Source: Gremmenia infestans
Taxonomy: Eukaryota > Ascomycota > Leotiomycetes > Helotiales > Hamatocanthoscyphaceae
Direction of reading: 5' to 3'
DNA length: 64,000 nucleotides
NCBI GenBank assembly: GCA_032629725.1
Contig: JAFEVB010000015.1
Span: 1,984,001-2,048,000 of the forward strand
The position numbers and the translations under genes were made by a program. A model generated the notes under the pieces. That model did no database searches, was not told the DNA's origin, and saw only the letters and a program-made list of their open reading frames with translations. Below, piece by piece: positions 46,439 through 57,190 of this stretch. Numbering within the stretch: the stretch's first letter is position 1; each line of letters begins with the position of its first letter.

Positions 46439-47782
46439 ATGGCCTCCTCAAATTTCTTGGCACCCGAGGATTTTTTGCCTCCAGAGGGTATCAAGCGGGA
46501 ATATGCGAAGCAGAACGAGAAGCTAGCGCTCTTGGCAGCAGAGGATCAAATTCAGAATGACGAGAAGGCTGTGGCCACGCAGAAGCAGCTTATTCAAACT
46601 CTCAAGAGCTCACTTGAAGATTCTAAGGAGGCATTGCCAAAACAAAAGCAGCGACTATCACGCCTCATACTGAATTACGGCCCGCAAGAGACGAAATAAC
46701 GAAACCGAAAGACCTTTCTGCAAGGACTCAAAGCTCAAGCCGAAAAGTCACAACTCCGGTCAGATCAAATTCATTTTCGAGAGGTGGAGATTGAATGTTT
46801 AAATCTTAAAGGTGACCTACTCGAGCAGAGCTTAAAGGCTTTGGAGCTAGGCTGGGAGGTCCGGGATTCTGATATGAAGGTTGAAAGTGAAACCTTGGAG
46901 CTTCAAAAGGCAATAAAGATGTTAGAGGAGGATGAGGAGGCTCTTGTTGAGTACAAGCAACATCATCAAGTGGCACAACGCAACTGGGTAGGCAAATGGG
47001 GAGCGCAATCTGAGATGACGGAAGAAGCAGTCATACTTAGAGCATCCCTCGAAGCCGCCAAGTCCACGATCCAGAGACAAGCCGAAGAAATCGAAACCTT
47101 GAAGAACGCTGCCAAATTACACCTTAGCAGCTTCGATTTGCCTCCAGGATTGCAGAAGAATGACGAAGTCACAGATTCAACCCGGGTTCCCCATGCGACG
47201 GCTGTCTCAGTTGCCAATTATGAACTGCAGAAGTCATTGGCTATAAGCATGCAGAAAATCGAAGAGTATAAAGACAAACTGGCAACCATCATGCCACTCT
47301 ATTGGATTGGCTTCTACATTCGCTCTCGGAAGGTTGAGTTGTACTCTCTCAAATCAGGGAGACAGCCAGACTGGGAAATCGTAAATCAAGGCAATATGGC
47401 CGCTCATAATGGAGCCGCATTGGCAGATGCAACCATGTATATGAGTTTCTGTGGTCCCAAGAAACGAACTTCCAGGACTGAATACAGCGAGATGTATGGT
47501 ATTGCGCCCGAAACAGTATGGCAAAGGAGGAACGGGTCTGTATTTCTGGAGATTCTCGATTGGAAACAGGACATGGAGAATTCTGCAGAAGATTACAGCA
47601 GCAAAAAGTTCCAGGAAAATTTCCCAGGATTTTTAAACCAAATGCGGGGTTCTCTATACAATTTCGAAACATGTAAGGTTCTGGCGAATCCCGACTTGAA
47701 GAAGATATATGATATTCTGAGATCTGAGCGCAACGCAGCATTGGAGGCTTCAACGGTGGGGCGCAGATCAAGGAGGTCCTAA
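46439..47782 (+). pseudogene. Coiled-coil/GNxxAH family copy 1, one in-frame stop
   Basis: The frame from MASSNFLAPEDFLPPEG runs 86 codons to TAA at 46697-46699, then continues in the same frame, without another stop, to 47782. Read through, it would be about 447 codons: heptad-rich coiled coil to residue about 290, then the family module GNMAAHNG (codons at 47390-47410), YSEMYGIAPETVWQ and ILDWKQDM. No GT-AG pair flanks the stop, so an intron is unlikely. A CAA-to-TAA change would explain it. Downstream initiation or readthrough is possible. It is closest to copies 2 and 3, which share YG...VWQ and L-W-R/K-x-x-M/Y after the motif. Function unknown. Confidence 0.72.
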
Positions 47783-48393
47783 ATCATGTAATGTATGGAA
47801 ATACCATGAATGATACAGAGCTCTTTAGTTGCTTGCAGACTAGATAATGAGACATAACTGTTCACGGCAAATAGAATGAGACCATTGCGGCTGAATATAC
47901 GTTCACATAAATTTGCAATTGCTTATGCAATCTATAATGTCTAATCCGAGTTTCAATCATTCTCAATATACTAGGGGTTCCTGGTATTGCAGTTTTATGA
48001 GGGGTGCTAAGCAGGACATCCCAATTAGCATTGTGCTGCGATATAAAAGTGTGGTCTGAAATAGGTAGAATTAAACGGATGCCCTTAGATTCAATCTGCG
48101 TCAACACCAACACATTCCTCAAACAGCCCACACACTTTCTATCCCCAAAAGCCTTCGAGTCTATAAAGAAATAGTGTCACGCGCCTGGTAAGCAGCCTAT
48201 TTCTCAATCTCAGTGGCTTTGTGACTTCCTCGGTCCAAATTCTACTCAAAGTCCAATGTCCCGAGAGGTCGTCGAAGTCCTTCATCAAGCGTATAAAAAT
48301 ACGCATATAGACCTTTAGTCAGAGCCCCTTTGCTAACTCGCTTTTGTCATAGTAATCAATCATAGCCAGTTCATCTCTCTACGCCACTCGAAC
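47783..48393. other. Spacer within the array
   Basis: No gene. The 150 bases before 48394 are C/T-rich and leader-like. Confidence 0.5.
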
Positions 48394-49692
48394 ATGAATC
48401 TTAATCAACCCCCCTGCATTACGGATACTATCAGTGACGAAGCGAGATTATTTCAAAGTTCATCTTCTTCTGAAAGTCTTCCTGTTTGGCCGGATGCCAT
48501 CTCCCAGGAATTTGACTTTGACCTGGAGGCCGAGTACAGGAAGCATATCAGAAAGCAACAGATTGTCAACGATGTAATTATAAAAAAACGCCAATTCGAC
48601 GGTGAATGCCGATACGTCAAGGTGGAAGTGGCAGGGGTGGTCAATTTGAGGTCCAAAGTTACCGCATTGCTAGCAGAGCTCTCTGGTATGAAGCTGGAAG
48701 AGGATAGACTCAAGCGCGACCACGAATCTCGAAAACAGGCTTTCGCCGATAAGAGGAACACCATCCAGAACGTTCTGTTTTGTTTCAACGCTACAAGTGC
48801 TGAGGCGTTCATTGCCGTTGCCACCATCCAAGAAACCCTTCTATCCAGCAAAGAAAACACTCTGCACCTTCTCCTTGAGCAACGCATCAGACTTCAAATC
48901 CTTTCTAGAGACATCCAAGCAAAACAATGCAAGGTTGATGCCATCTTGAGACAGCTAGATCTCCCGGTAGAAAACGCAAGAAACCTGGAAAACTCTAAGA
49001 AGGACTACAAGGCTGCTTTACAAGTATGGCAGGAAGATGTGCACAAGGAGTCAGCCCAAGGCCTGAATGACAACGCTTTAGATACCCTTTACATCAAAAT
49101 CAAGGACCTGGAGGAATGTATTGAGCAACAGCCAAGGGAGATTTGTGAGCTTAAATCAAGGATTGACGATCTTCTCACTACATTGGGTGAGAGTGAAGCC
49201 TTTGTCGCATACTTCCACAATTGCTCACTCGCCATTCGAGGCAGAAAGTACGAGTGGGATATCAAAGCTAAGCAGGATGCCCTCAAGATCCAGAACGGCA
49301 ATTCCGTGGCTCATCATGGTTGCCCAGCCATCGACGCATACCTCCTCACCACAGGAGCGTTAGACGCCAACAAGTACCTCTCGCTTTTCTATAAATATTA
49401 CGGCCCCTTTACCCCAGAAATTGTGTGGCAAGGTCGAGAATGCAAGAACTTTATGAGAATGCTCAGCTGGCGATGTGGGATGATGGAGTTCAAAGGTCGG
49501 TCCCCGCACGGTTATGAAACCACGAAATTCTCTCAACTTTTCAACATGGTGTTATTAAAGATTAAGGATAAATCCGGCGCACAGAACGACAAGTTCCTGT
49601 CCGAGGATGTAAAGGGGGTGATAGGGTTTGGGGTGATGGAGACGGAATTCCAAACAGCATTCGTTGCTCACAATAACTACAAGAGATGTTGA
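48394..49692 (+). CDS. Coiled-coil/GNxxAH family copy 2 (intact)
   Basis: An intron-free frame of 432 codons. Residues about 45-285 are charged and heptad-like (EYRKHIRKQQ, DLEECIEQQPREICELKSRID). The conserved module is near residue 302: GNSVAHHG, then AIDAYLL, FYKYYGPFTPEIVWQ and MLSWRCGMMEF. I know of no named family with this layout. There is no signal peptide or membrane segment. It sits head-to-tail behind copy 1 with a spacer of about 600 bp. Cytoplasmic or nuclear oligomer formation through the coil is a fair inference. Any activity of the C-terminal module is unknown. Confidence 0.8.
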   Translation: MNLNQPPCITDTISDEARLFQSSSSSESLPVWPDAISQEFDFDLEAEYRKHIRKQQIVNDVIIKKRQFDGECRYVKVEVAGVVNLRSKVTALLAELSGMKLEEDRLKRDHESRKQAFADKRNTIQNVLFCFNATSAEAFIAVATIQETLLSSKENTLHLLLEQRIRLQILSRDIQAKQCKVDAILRQLDLPVENARNLENSKKDYKAALQVWQEDVHKESAQGLNDNALDTLYIKIKDLEECIEQQPREICELKSRIDDLLTTLGESEAFVAYFHNCSLAIRGRKYEWDIKAKQDALKIQNGNSVAHHGCPAIDAYLLTTGALDANKYLSLFYKYYGPFTPEIVWQGRECKNFMRMLSWRCGMMEFKGRSPHGYETTKFSQLFNMVLLKIKDKSGAQNDKFLSEDVKGVIGFGVMETEFQTAFVAHNNYKRC

Positions 49693-50425
49693 GGCGTTTG
49701 CATATGCAATATCTCCATTGACGCTGCTAAATACTCACATCTTTGCTGCCTTTCTTGAAAGTACATCTGAAGATCGGGATTATCACTCTCAGAAGAATTT
49801 TCGAAAAAGAACTTGCGAATCTTCTGTCGGCAGCAGTCCTTTTAGACCTAGGTTTTGTATGATCTAAAGCGCGCTGCGATGGCAGACTTCCCAGGAAGCT
49901 TTTCTAAAGTATCAAGAAACCAATCCTCTTGAATTTGATCTGAACTTATGGTCTTCTCAACTGTTCTTATTACAAACCATCCTGTGTAATTGCGAAGTGT
50001 ACATTCATACCAGACCACTATTTGGTAAGAAGTTTCTTAGACGTACTTACAATACACGTGGGAAGAGTGAAGCCGGTGAATGTAGACCTTTCCCCACCCG
50101 AACTTAAACTAGCACCTCCATGCTCTGGCCCACCTTTCAACCTCCACAACAGGATTTCTATCGATCACCAAATCATCCACAAGCCTCAAAGCAGACACCG
50201 CTTCTCCATTCCTTCAGCCTGGTCCCAGCGTATCAGCGACATACCTGATTGAGCTCATCCACAGCTAGATCTCAGCTCCGATCCCAACTTTGGCATCGCA
50301 ATTCACCCGCACCTCGCTCTATTACCCGTTAGAAAGGTATTTGAACAAGATCCCATCTATCATATGCCCGAAGATTCAGAAGGGATGAGCTGACGATATG
50401 GTAGCTGGTAGCAGAAAGAACGATT
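49693..50425. other. Spacer within the array
   Basis: No gene recognised. Small frames at 49664-49867 and 50022-50252 lack support. Confidence 0.5.
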
Positions 50426-51757
50426 ATGCGTACCCTCGAAGCCTCTGACACAATTTCAGGAGCTATGGCGACCTACACCATTGAGCTGGACTTCGAAGCT
50501 GAGCATGAAAAGCAGCTTGCTCGACTAGCGTTGTTTGACAACGTGATCTTGCTGAAGAAAGAGCTCAAAACGACGATCGCAGAGCTTGAACAGAAGAGAA
50601 CGGAAGTGAAGGAGTTGGAGACGCAGTATGAAACCATGGGAGTTGAGCGCCAGGCCCTATTCTTGGAGCTCAGGAGCTCGAAAAATACATGTTTTCATTT
50701 GAAAAAGAAGACGAAACAAGAGAAGGCTTTGATTGAGGCTGTTATCTTCCAACGCGTTGAAGAAAGCGACAAAGCATTCCGTGACCTAACCCTCCTCATG
50801 GGCGGAAGCGAGGAACCCTCAAATGTCAAAGCTTCCCTTGAACATGCAAAAGAGAGCATCGCTCAGACTTTTGACGCTCAGGTTCAGCTGTTTGAACATG
50901 CAAAAGAGAGCATCGCTCAGACTTTTGACGCTCAGATTCAGCTGTTTGAACATACCATGGCGCAGTCAGCAATGATTGCGAAGCTCGACACCCTAAAGAA
51001 ATTGTTGGAGGGCAAAAGAGTAGCTGCTAAGGAGCTGGAGTGCTTCCATGATCAAACGCTGATAAAATGCCAGAACGCAGAGGAAGATTGGCGTTGTGTG
51101 TACGGGCAGTCGTCAGAGGAGTCTAAAATCAGCGACAAGAACCTAGAAATCTCCCAGCTCCAAGAAACCATTGAAAAGAACGAAGATATGGTCGAGGAAC
51201 AGATGAAACGCATTGCCGCACTTGAGCTTAGCAACGATAAGGCTGCAGAAGAGAGAAAGACGTTCTGGCCACTGGTCATACATGGAGCAAACATCAGAAG
51301 TCGAATGCTCGAACAGCTGAAGCCCAAGGAGTCACGAGATATAGCCACCTTAGAAGCGGGCAACCGCTCAGCTCATCAGGGTTCTGCCGTCGCGGATGCA
51401 CTTCTCTACCTACCCGAATGTCCTGGCTACCGCACCGACCCCGAGAATTTCAAATCCGTCTATGGCTTCTCCTCCAAGACTGTTCAAATGCACCAGGGCC
51501 TTGAAAAGGTGAATCAAATGCTAGACTGGCGTGGCGGCTATCAAGACTTCTGTAAGAACAAAACCATAGTATTCAAAGACACCACTTTTTACAAATCATA
51601 CAAGTCCATGATGGTGCTGAGTGGCAAAGGGTCATCTCTTCGCGAACTTGAGGAGTTGCTCGCGGAAGATGACGCGGCAAATAAAATCTTCAAGAAGCTC
51701 AGGCAGGAGTTCGATAGCGGATTGGCAGCATACAAAGTTTCTCTGAAGAACAGGTGA
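50426..51757 (+). CDS. Coiled-coil/GNxxAH family copy 3 (intact)
   Basis: A single frame of 443 codons. The better start may be Met 14 (MATYTIELDFEAEHEKQL, at 50465), since EAEHEKQ matches the DLEAEYRKH region of copy 2. The coiled coil runs from about residue 25 to 290 and contains an 18-residue duplication (EHAKESIAQTFDAQVQLF, then the same with Ile for Val). The module is near residue 311: GNRSAHQG, VADALLYL, VYGFSSKTVQ and MLDWRGGYQDF. It has no introns. The tail is Lys-rich. Same strand and spacing as the other members. Function unknown. Confidence 0.8.
   Translation: MRTLEASDTISGAMATYTIELDFEAEHEKQLARLALFDNVILLKKELKTTIAELEQKRTEVKELETQYETMGVERQALFLELRSSKNTCFHLKKKTKQEKALIEAVIFQRVEESDKAFRDLTLLMGGSEEPSNVKASLEHAKESIAQTFDAQVQLFEHAKESIAQTFDAQIQLFEHTMAQSAMIAKLDTLKKLLEGKRVAAKELECFHDQTLIKCQNAEEDWRCVYGQSSEESKISDKNLEISQLQETIEKNEDMVEEQMKRIAALELSNDKAAEERKTFWPLVIHGANIRSRMLEQLKPKESRDIATLEAGNRSAHQGSAVADALLYLPECPGYRTDPENFKSVYGFSSKTVQMHQGLEKVNQMLDWRGGYQDFCKNKTIVFKDTTFYKSYKSMMVLSGKGSSLRELEELLAEDDAANKIFKKLRQEFDSGLAAYKVSLKNR
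50838..50945 (+). repeat. 54-bp in-frame tandem duplication, 53/54 identical
   Basis: Units 50838-50891 and 50892-50945 start TTGAACATGCAAAAGAG and differ at one base. They add 18 residues to the coiled coil of copy 3 without breaking the frame, which suggests a recent slip that has been tolerated. Confidence 0.95.
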
Positions 51758-52162
51758 TTGCGACATGGATTTGAATCGATGAATAATTTCTAACTTAACG
51801 ATAGATGTTCCAACTCTTGAGACAGTAGTTTGGTTTTTGCATTGCGGGAAAGGAAGAAACGGGCAAATCTGTTAGTGGTACCGGTGTGGTGATTGAATTT
51901 CTCATCCGCCCCCAAAGCACGGTATGGGATCTGACGCTGTGTCTTTCATTAATCGCAGGAGCATTGTGGAGGAGCAGGAACTGAGACTAAGAATGACCTA
52001 CAGAATCGGTAGGAGTATTAGCGTGTGGACATCAATGTGATCAATGTGGTAATAAAACCCGAAACGCGCCTTCCTTGGTCATTCGAAGCATCAGGGCTCT
52101 TGGAGGAACCATGAGTATAAATAACACGGGAATTTCAAGTGGAAGAGGCAGCTCTTACAACT
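51758..52162. other. Spacer between convergent genes
   Basis: No gene seen. It is probably the 3' flank of both neighbours. Confidence 0.5.
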
Positions 52163-53203
52163 TCAAATCTTTGACTCTGCACCCCCTTCACCACGCACAC
52201 CATTTTCCAAAAACCTCTCCAACGCCCGATTCATCTCGTCTTTCTTCTCAAGCATCACCCAATGCCCAGCTTCCAGATCCAGAATCTCTAAATTCTCCTT
52301 CGGACTCTCAATAGAAGCCCCCATAACCATCCGCGCCTTTCCGGCATCACAAACCCGATCCTTCGTCCCCGTAATCATTAGGGTCTCCTTCCCAATCTTC
52401 CCCTTAATCTCTCCTCTCTTCAACAACTCCCTCTCCTCTTCTTTCCCAAGACCTTTGATTCCCCTATGATACCATCGCAAGGGCGCCGAATAGTCTTCCC
52501 CAAACATTTCATGATGCCATCCCGCTTCTTCCTGCACATCACCAACCCATTCCCCAACCTTGGTTCTCCTACCAGCACTGATAAACCTCTCCAAGTCCCC
52601 AATTCCAGCAAGGTCCGTGGCCCAGTTTCCAGCATCCTCAGGATAAAGAATACTGAAAAAGCTCTCCCATCTCTTACCAATTTTTTTGCCGGCCTCGGGA
52701 CTAGTGAAGAAGAGCCAGTATCCGAATTGTTCATATCCGATCGCCTGCTTCGTCGCTGCATTTATGCTAGAGAGATCCATATCTCGTCCCGGTGGCTGAT
52801 ATGGGACCGAGATGAAGACGAACTTGGAGAAGTACGAAGGGTGACGGAAGGCAAGTTGGGAGAGTAGATAAGTGCCCCAATCATGTGCTATGCCTACTAC
52901 GTTTCCGGAGGTAAGACCTTCGTGGGTGAGGATGGCGATGATATCTGCTGACATGACGCTGCCGAGATACCTTTCTACTTCTAATGGTTTATCTGAGAGT
53001 CCATAGCCAAGGAGATCAGGAGCCAGGATTCCATAGCCCTGGGATGAGAAGTGTGATAATTGGTAACGCCATTCATGGGATGTCGATGGGAATCCGTGCA
53101 GGAAGAGCAAAGTTGGTTTGCCAATAGAAGATGGGTAGAAGCGGTAGGCGTATGTGATTCCGGAGGGGAGTGTGAGTGTTTTGTTTGGGGGTTTTGCTGA
53201 CAT
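52163..53203 (-). CDS. Epoxide hydrolase-like alpha/beta hydrolase
   Basis: A single exon encodes 346 aa. The alpha/beta hydrolase order is complete: oxyanion motif HGFPST (His about 36), nucleophile Asp in AHDWG (about 108), acid in TGTKDRV, and base His in EAGHWVML (about 313). The Asp nucleophile in HDWG and the HGxP motif are those of soluble epoxide hydrolases and haloalkane dehalogenases. A cap-domain Tyr near RWYHRG favours epoxide hydrolase. It should open epoxides to diols, probably in the cytosol; the substrate is unknown. It is the only gene on the minus strand inside the coiled-coil array and shares nothing with that family. Confidence 0.9.
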   Translation of the reverse strand: MSAKPPNKTLTLPSGITYAYRFYPSSIGKPTLLFLHGFPSTSHEWRYQLSHFSSQGYGILAPDLLGYGLSDKPLEVERYLGSVMSADIIAILTHEGLTSGNVVGIAHDWGTYLLSQLAFRHPSYFSKFVFISVPYQPPGRDMDLSSINAATKQAIGYEQFGYWLFFTSPEAGKKIGKRWESFFSILYPEDAGNWATDLAGIGDLERFISAGRRTKVGEWVGDVQEEAGWHHEMFGEDYSAPLRWYHRGIKGLGKEEERELLKRGEIKGKIGKETLMITGTKDRVCDAGKARMVMGASIESPKENLEILDLEAGHWVMLEKKDEMNRALERFLENGVRGEGGAESKI

Positions 53204-54215
53204 TTTGATGTATTTACAGTTACTGTATGAGTAAGGAAGATGGTATATAGCCCCTTTTACGTGGTTGATTAGTCATCATCCACGACCCCGCTTGAGATAG
53301 CCGACCCGATGCCGACTACCATTTTATTTCTTCACTTTTTCCTACCTAAGCACATGGGAAGTTACTGCTTACAGAATACATCGGTGGACGAAAAGAGAAA
53401 GAGAGGATATCAATTTGTAGTTTTGCTGATTAGTTATATTAAATTGCATATGCGTTGGTGCGACCGTTCTAATTAGGGGGATTCAATAACTCATCAGCTT
53501 GTGTAATGACTTGAGAAGCCTCTCATTTCCCAAGACATTATCTCCTTTGATAGCCAAGATATGGAAAAACGTTCTAATGGGCCGGTTTGTAAGGCCACAA
53601 TATTCCAGTCAAGAACAGCTCGAATCCTCACCTTTCCCCCCAGAATTCATTTCCAAACGCTCTCTATCTATAGCTTCAAAAGCCACACGCTCTCGGAAGA
53701 CCCGGTCCAAAATCTCGCCAGCCAGAACCTGAATGCAGTAGTAAGCAATGACAAACGGCCGACTGCCTGGAGATAATTCCCAGCCCTATTTCTGCTTAGG
53801 TACAAGCAAATACAATCTTGAGGATGGGAATAATTGCTACTAGATCCGAAATCAGGACAGTAATAACAAAACCGGCTCTCTTCTGCTGACCTAGCTGAAT
53901 ATCACGAGTCCTAATATTGCTGGCTCTTTAAAGTCTGACTTGCGCCTTGTTGAGAAAATTATGGCAAAGTCCAGTGCCAAACTTCAACGACAAAACACAC
54001 AACTCACCGCCTTGAAGAGGCAAGATAAACTTTGAAGTCATTCGCTAATTTGGACACACCTTTTTAAACTCCACTCTTTATCAATTTGCTTGAAAGAATC
54101 CGGATTGAATCCAATAGCACAACTTTCAAACAAGCACGAACCCAAGTCTAACTTACACCATTCAATCTTTACAATCCGCCCACCCCTCGCGCTATCGCGA
54201 GATACCTTGAACATC
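53204..54215. other. Spacer within the array
   Basis: About 1 kb between the hydrolase 5' end and copy 4. The overlapping frames at 53499-53776 have no domain or codon support. The final 150 bases look like a leader. Confidence 0.5.
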
Positions 54216-55322
54216 ATGGCCGACAAACTCCAAAACTTTCGAGAAGAGGCAGTGAATGTGGGGGGTGAATTGGCAATGGCTACGGCACGACATACAGAAG
54301 AATTGAACGAGCTGAAACGCTCGCTCAAGGCAAGGCATAAGAAGGAGTTTGAGGCATTGCGCCTGCTCTGGGACAAGGATAGGGCTGAACTACGAGAGAG
54401 GGAGGAGGAGGTGCGCGAGCTGCGGAAGGAGAAGAATTATTGGGAGTTAGGCATGGGGCGCATCAACGAGACCGGCAATAGGACCCCTGTTACGATACCT
54501 GTAGCACGGCTCGAGAAGCTCCATCTAATCGCCCGGCGACGTTGTGAGATCGGCGACGACGACGGCTGTTCCTTGTTCTGCCAGGGGCGCGATACCTGTA
54601 GAGAATTTGGAAAAAGCAATTCAAGCCTTGAGTTGGACGTTGAGAAGCTCCAAGGACTGAATCATACGCAAGACCAGCTAGGGCCTTTGATCGACCTGTT
54701 TCTGGGTTATACCCAAAAATTAGCCAAACTTATCGAAGTTGCCGCTGTTTCAATACACTTCTGGGAAGCACAATGCCACAAATTCCGCACTGAAAACCAA
54801 GACAAGGAGCCAATATACTTGATTGGAGTCCATACACGCCTCAGACTATGGGAGAAGAACAAAAGTACCATCCTCGCCATTCCAAAAGACGATTTGGACC
54901 ACAATGTGATCCAGGCTGGTAACGCTGCAGCTCACGAGCCAAATGTGGCCGCTGATATTGCTCTATTCGAATGCGACGTTTTGAGAGGGGATAACGAGAC
55001 TGATATGCTAGAGAAGATATACGGTGAAAAGGGACAAAGCTGTGGTGCTTTCGGGGATACCCCAGAACATATCGCATTGGTAGAATCAAAAGCTATGATG
55101 CGCCTAAGGATCTCGGAACATAGTCCGACGAAAGCCAGCTCCCAGTGGTCTCAATGGTCAAATCTGTGCCGCGTGATGTGGGACGAATACTGGGAACCTG
55201 AACGGAGTCCACATCGAATAGGTGTTGATCTTGGAAGTGAGCATGACTGCCAGGTACTACGGGAGTTAACTCTCGAGCTGGTGGAAATGGCAAGATTAAA
55301 TTGTGGGCGTCGGCGATTGTAA
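54216..55322 (+). CDS. Coiled-coil/GNxxAH family copy 4 (intact)
   Basis: 368 codons starting MADKLQNFREEAVNVGG. The longer frame opens at 54090, but Met at 54216 is preferred because copy 5 starts the same way (ATCATGGC in both). The N-terminal coil is short (about 8-90: LKARHKKEFEALRLLWDKD). A Cys-containing middle follows (SLFCQGRDTCREF). The module is near residue 235: GNAAAHEPNVAADIALFE, then LEKIYGEKGQ. The C-terminus ends LRELTLELVEMARL. It is nearest to copy 5, with which it forms a second subgroup. No introns. Function unknown. Confidence 0.8.
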   Translation: MADKLQNFREEAVNVGGELAMATARHTEELNELKRSLKARHKKEFEALRLLWDKDRAELREREEEVRELRKEKNYWELGMGRINETGNRTPVTIPVARLEKLHLIARRRCEIGDDDGCSLFCQGRDTCREFGKSNSSLELDVEKLQGLNHTQDQLGPLIDLFLGYTQKLAKLIEVAAVSIHFWEAQCHKFRTENQDKEPIYLIGVHTRLRLWEKNKSTILAIPKDDLDHNVIQAGNAAAHEPNVAADIALFECDVLRGDNETDMLEKIYGEKGQSCGAFGDTPEHIALVESKAMMRLRISEHSPTKASSQWSQWSNLCRVMWDEYWEPERSPHRIGVDLGSEHDCQVLRELTLELVEMARLNCGRRRL

Positions 55323-55673
55323 ACGTAGTTCGCTAGACTGGTTTCATCACGGAAGGCTATGGCCTTGGGGACCTTGTACTAATGCTTTTGAGATAATCGT
55401 CAAGGCTTCACATACAAATTACCTGTACTACTGTAGTTTCCAGTGAAGAGAAAAATGATCCTATAAGCCGGTGTGACTTAAAACTCACCCATCGCTGCCT
55501 TTAAATTTTAGCTGCCGCAGACCATATATGCGATTCACTTGGAGTCTTCCTCAACTTCTCACCCTCTCTTAACCTAAGCTCTCTCTTTGAAAACACAACT
55601 ATCAACTTCGCCGCCAGAGCAAAAATCACGCATTCAAAAGACCTCAAGAACTTGCAGACAAGAGCTTAAAATC
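55323..55673. other. Spacer within the array
   Basis: A short spacer with nothing recognisable. Confidence 0.5.
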
Positions 55674-56592
55674 ATGGCTAACGAACTCGAGATGGATGCA
55701 TACAATATTACGCCAGCACAGAAAAGCCTCGCGACATTGAAGGCAATTCACAAGGAAGAGCTGAAGACCTTGACGGCGAATCTGGAGGCGAGGACCCATG
55801 AGCTGGATGAAGAGCGCTTACTAAGGGTGAAAGATGCCGATATTCTTCGCAATGCTCTCGCTGAGGTAGAACAACTGAAAAGGGAAAAGTCTTTGGTGGC
55901 GGAGAACAAAAAATTTGAAGCAGAAGGTGGCGGATCTCGAAAAGGAGAAGGAGAGCAATAAGGAGGAAAACGCCAACGCATTTGACAATGTGTTATGCCA
56001 GGGATGACACCCTGGAAAGCATAATATCAATTATTGATAGTAGTCAACACGTACCTGCGGAACATCTCTTCATGGCCAAACTCGCGCTGCCTTATTCTCA
56101 AAAGGCCTTCAGATACGTCTTCGCTTCTGAGGAGAAAACAATTCGTTCATTCTTCAAACTTCCCGCCAAAGCCTAGATGAAGGAGTGCTTGAAAAGGGGA
56201 ACGCTGCTGCTCATGAGGCAAATCTAGAAGCTGATATTGCGCTGTTTGAATGCAAGGCCTTGGAGGGGGGAGATGAACTTGAATATTTCCAAAATATTCA
56301 TAAATGCTCACTCGAATAAAGCCAAGAAATCATTCGCAACAGCCGGCAATTCTGTGTGCTTCTAGATTTTGAAGCTACAATTTACTTGACGGTACGGGAG
56401 GGAAGTCCCGCCAAATTGACCGACGAATTGTCTTTTTTTGTGTGCAAAGTTATGGAGAGACTGGGATGGATTGCCAATTTTCACGTTCTTTTCACATACT
56501 GTGCTACCTGAACTTGAGCCTGGATTTCAAAGGCTCCGAGTATTAACAATCGAGCTTCTGGAAATTGAACGATCGCGATCTAGACGCCAGTG
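55674..56592 (+). pseudogene. Coiled-coil/GNxxAH family copy 5 (broken)
   Basis: An open N-terminal part (MANELEMDAYNITPAQKSL) ends at 55961 after 95 codons. Further family blocks then appear with stops and frame changes between them: a short block near 56060-56170, the module GNAAAHEANLEADIALFE at 56197-56250, and a C-terminal block FQRLRVLTIELLEIERS ending at 56592. The block order and the C-terminus match copy 4, so it is a decayed duplicate of that subgroup. The first 95 codons could still give a short coiled-coil peptide. Confidence 0.8.
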
Positions 56593-57190
56593 ACAATAGA
56601 GTAACTCTATGCAGAGCCTTTTCAGCAGTCACATCACCAGTCAAGCCATCATAACAGATTGGGATGCCCCTCACCTCAAACAGGTATTGCATTCTCTAGA
56701 ACATTATTGCTTGGTGTTGGTTTCAATAACCTTTTAGAATAGTTGCGTATAGGCCTAGTCTAAGAACAATGTAGATATAAAACACTACGGTTACGAATGA
56801 TTTTGACCAAATGTTAGACAAGCAAAACAACCACCAAAGCAAATTTTACATAGTGCTTAATCAATTACAATCGACAAATTGCCTCATTAATGTGCAGATG
56901 TTCCTAAATGTCTTGTATCCTTGATGTTTGTAGAAGGAAGAAAGAGCATAGGTCTCGAGCTAGTGGCCATGAACTCCGAATACTTCGTACGCCCTTCATG
57001 AATAGTAGAATCAATCACACCGCCCTGTTGTTTACTGCTAGAGAATCAATCAAAGCCAATAAATTCACTTTCAATGACTCTATCGACTCGGAAATATTTT
57101 GTGCAGTGGACCTCAACAATCATCTCCAAACCTTTCCTCGTCGCAGAATCCGAACTATTCGTGGCGCAATAAGCAACAGCAACCAGTGCG
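56593..57190. other. Spacer within the array
   Basis: A/T-rich. The 101-codon frame at 56908-57213 overlaps the next gene's start and has no support. Confidence 0.5.
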
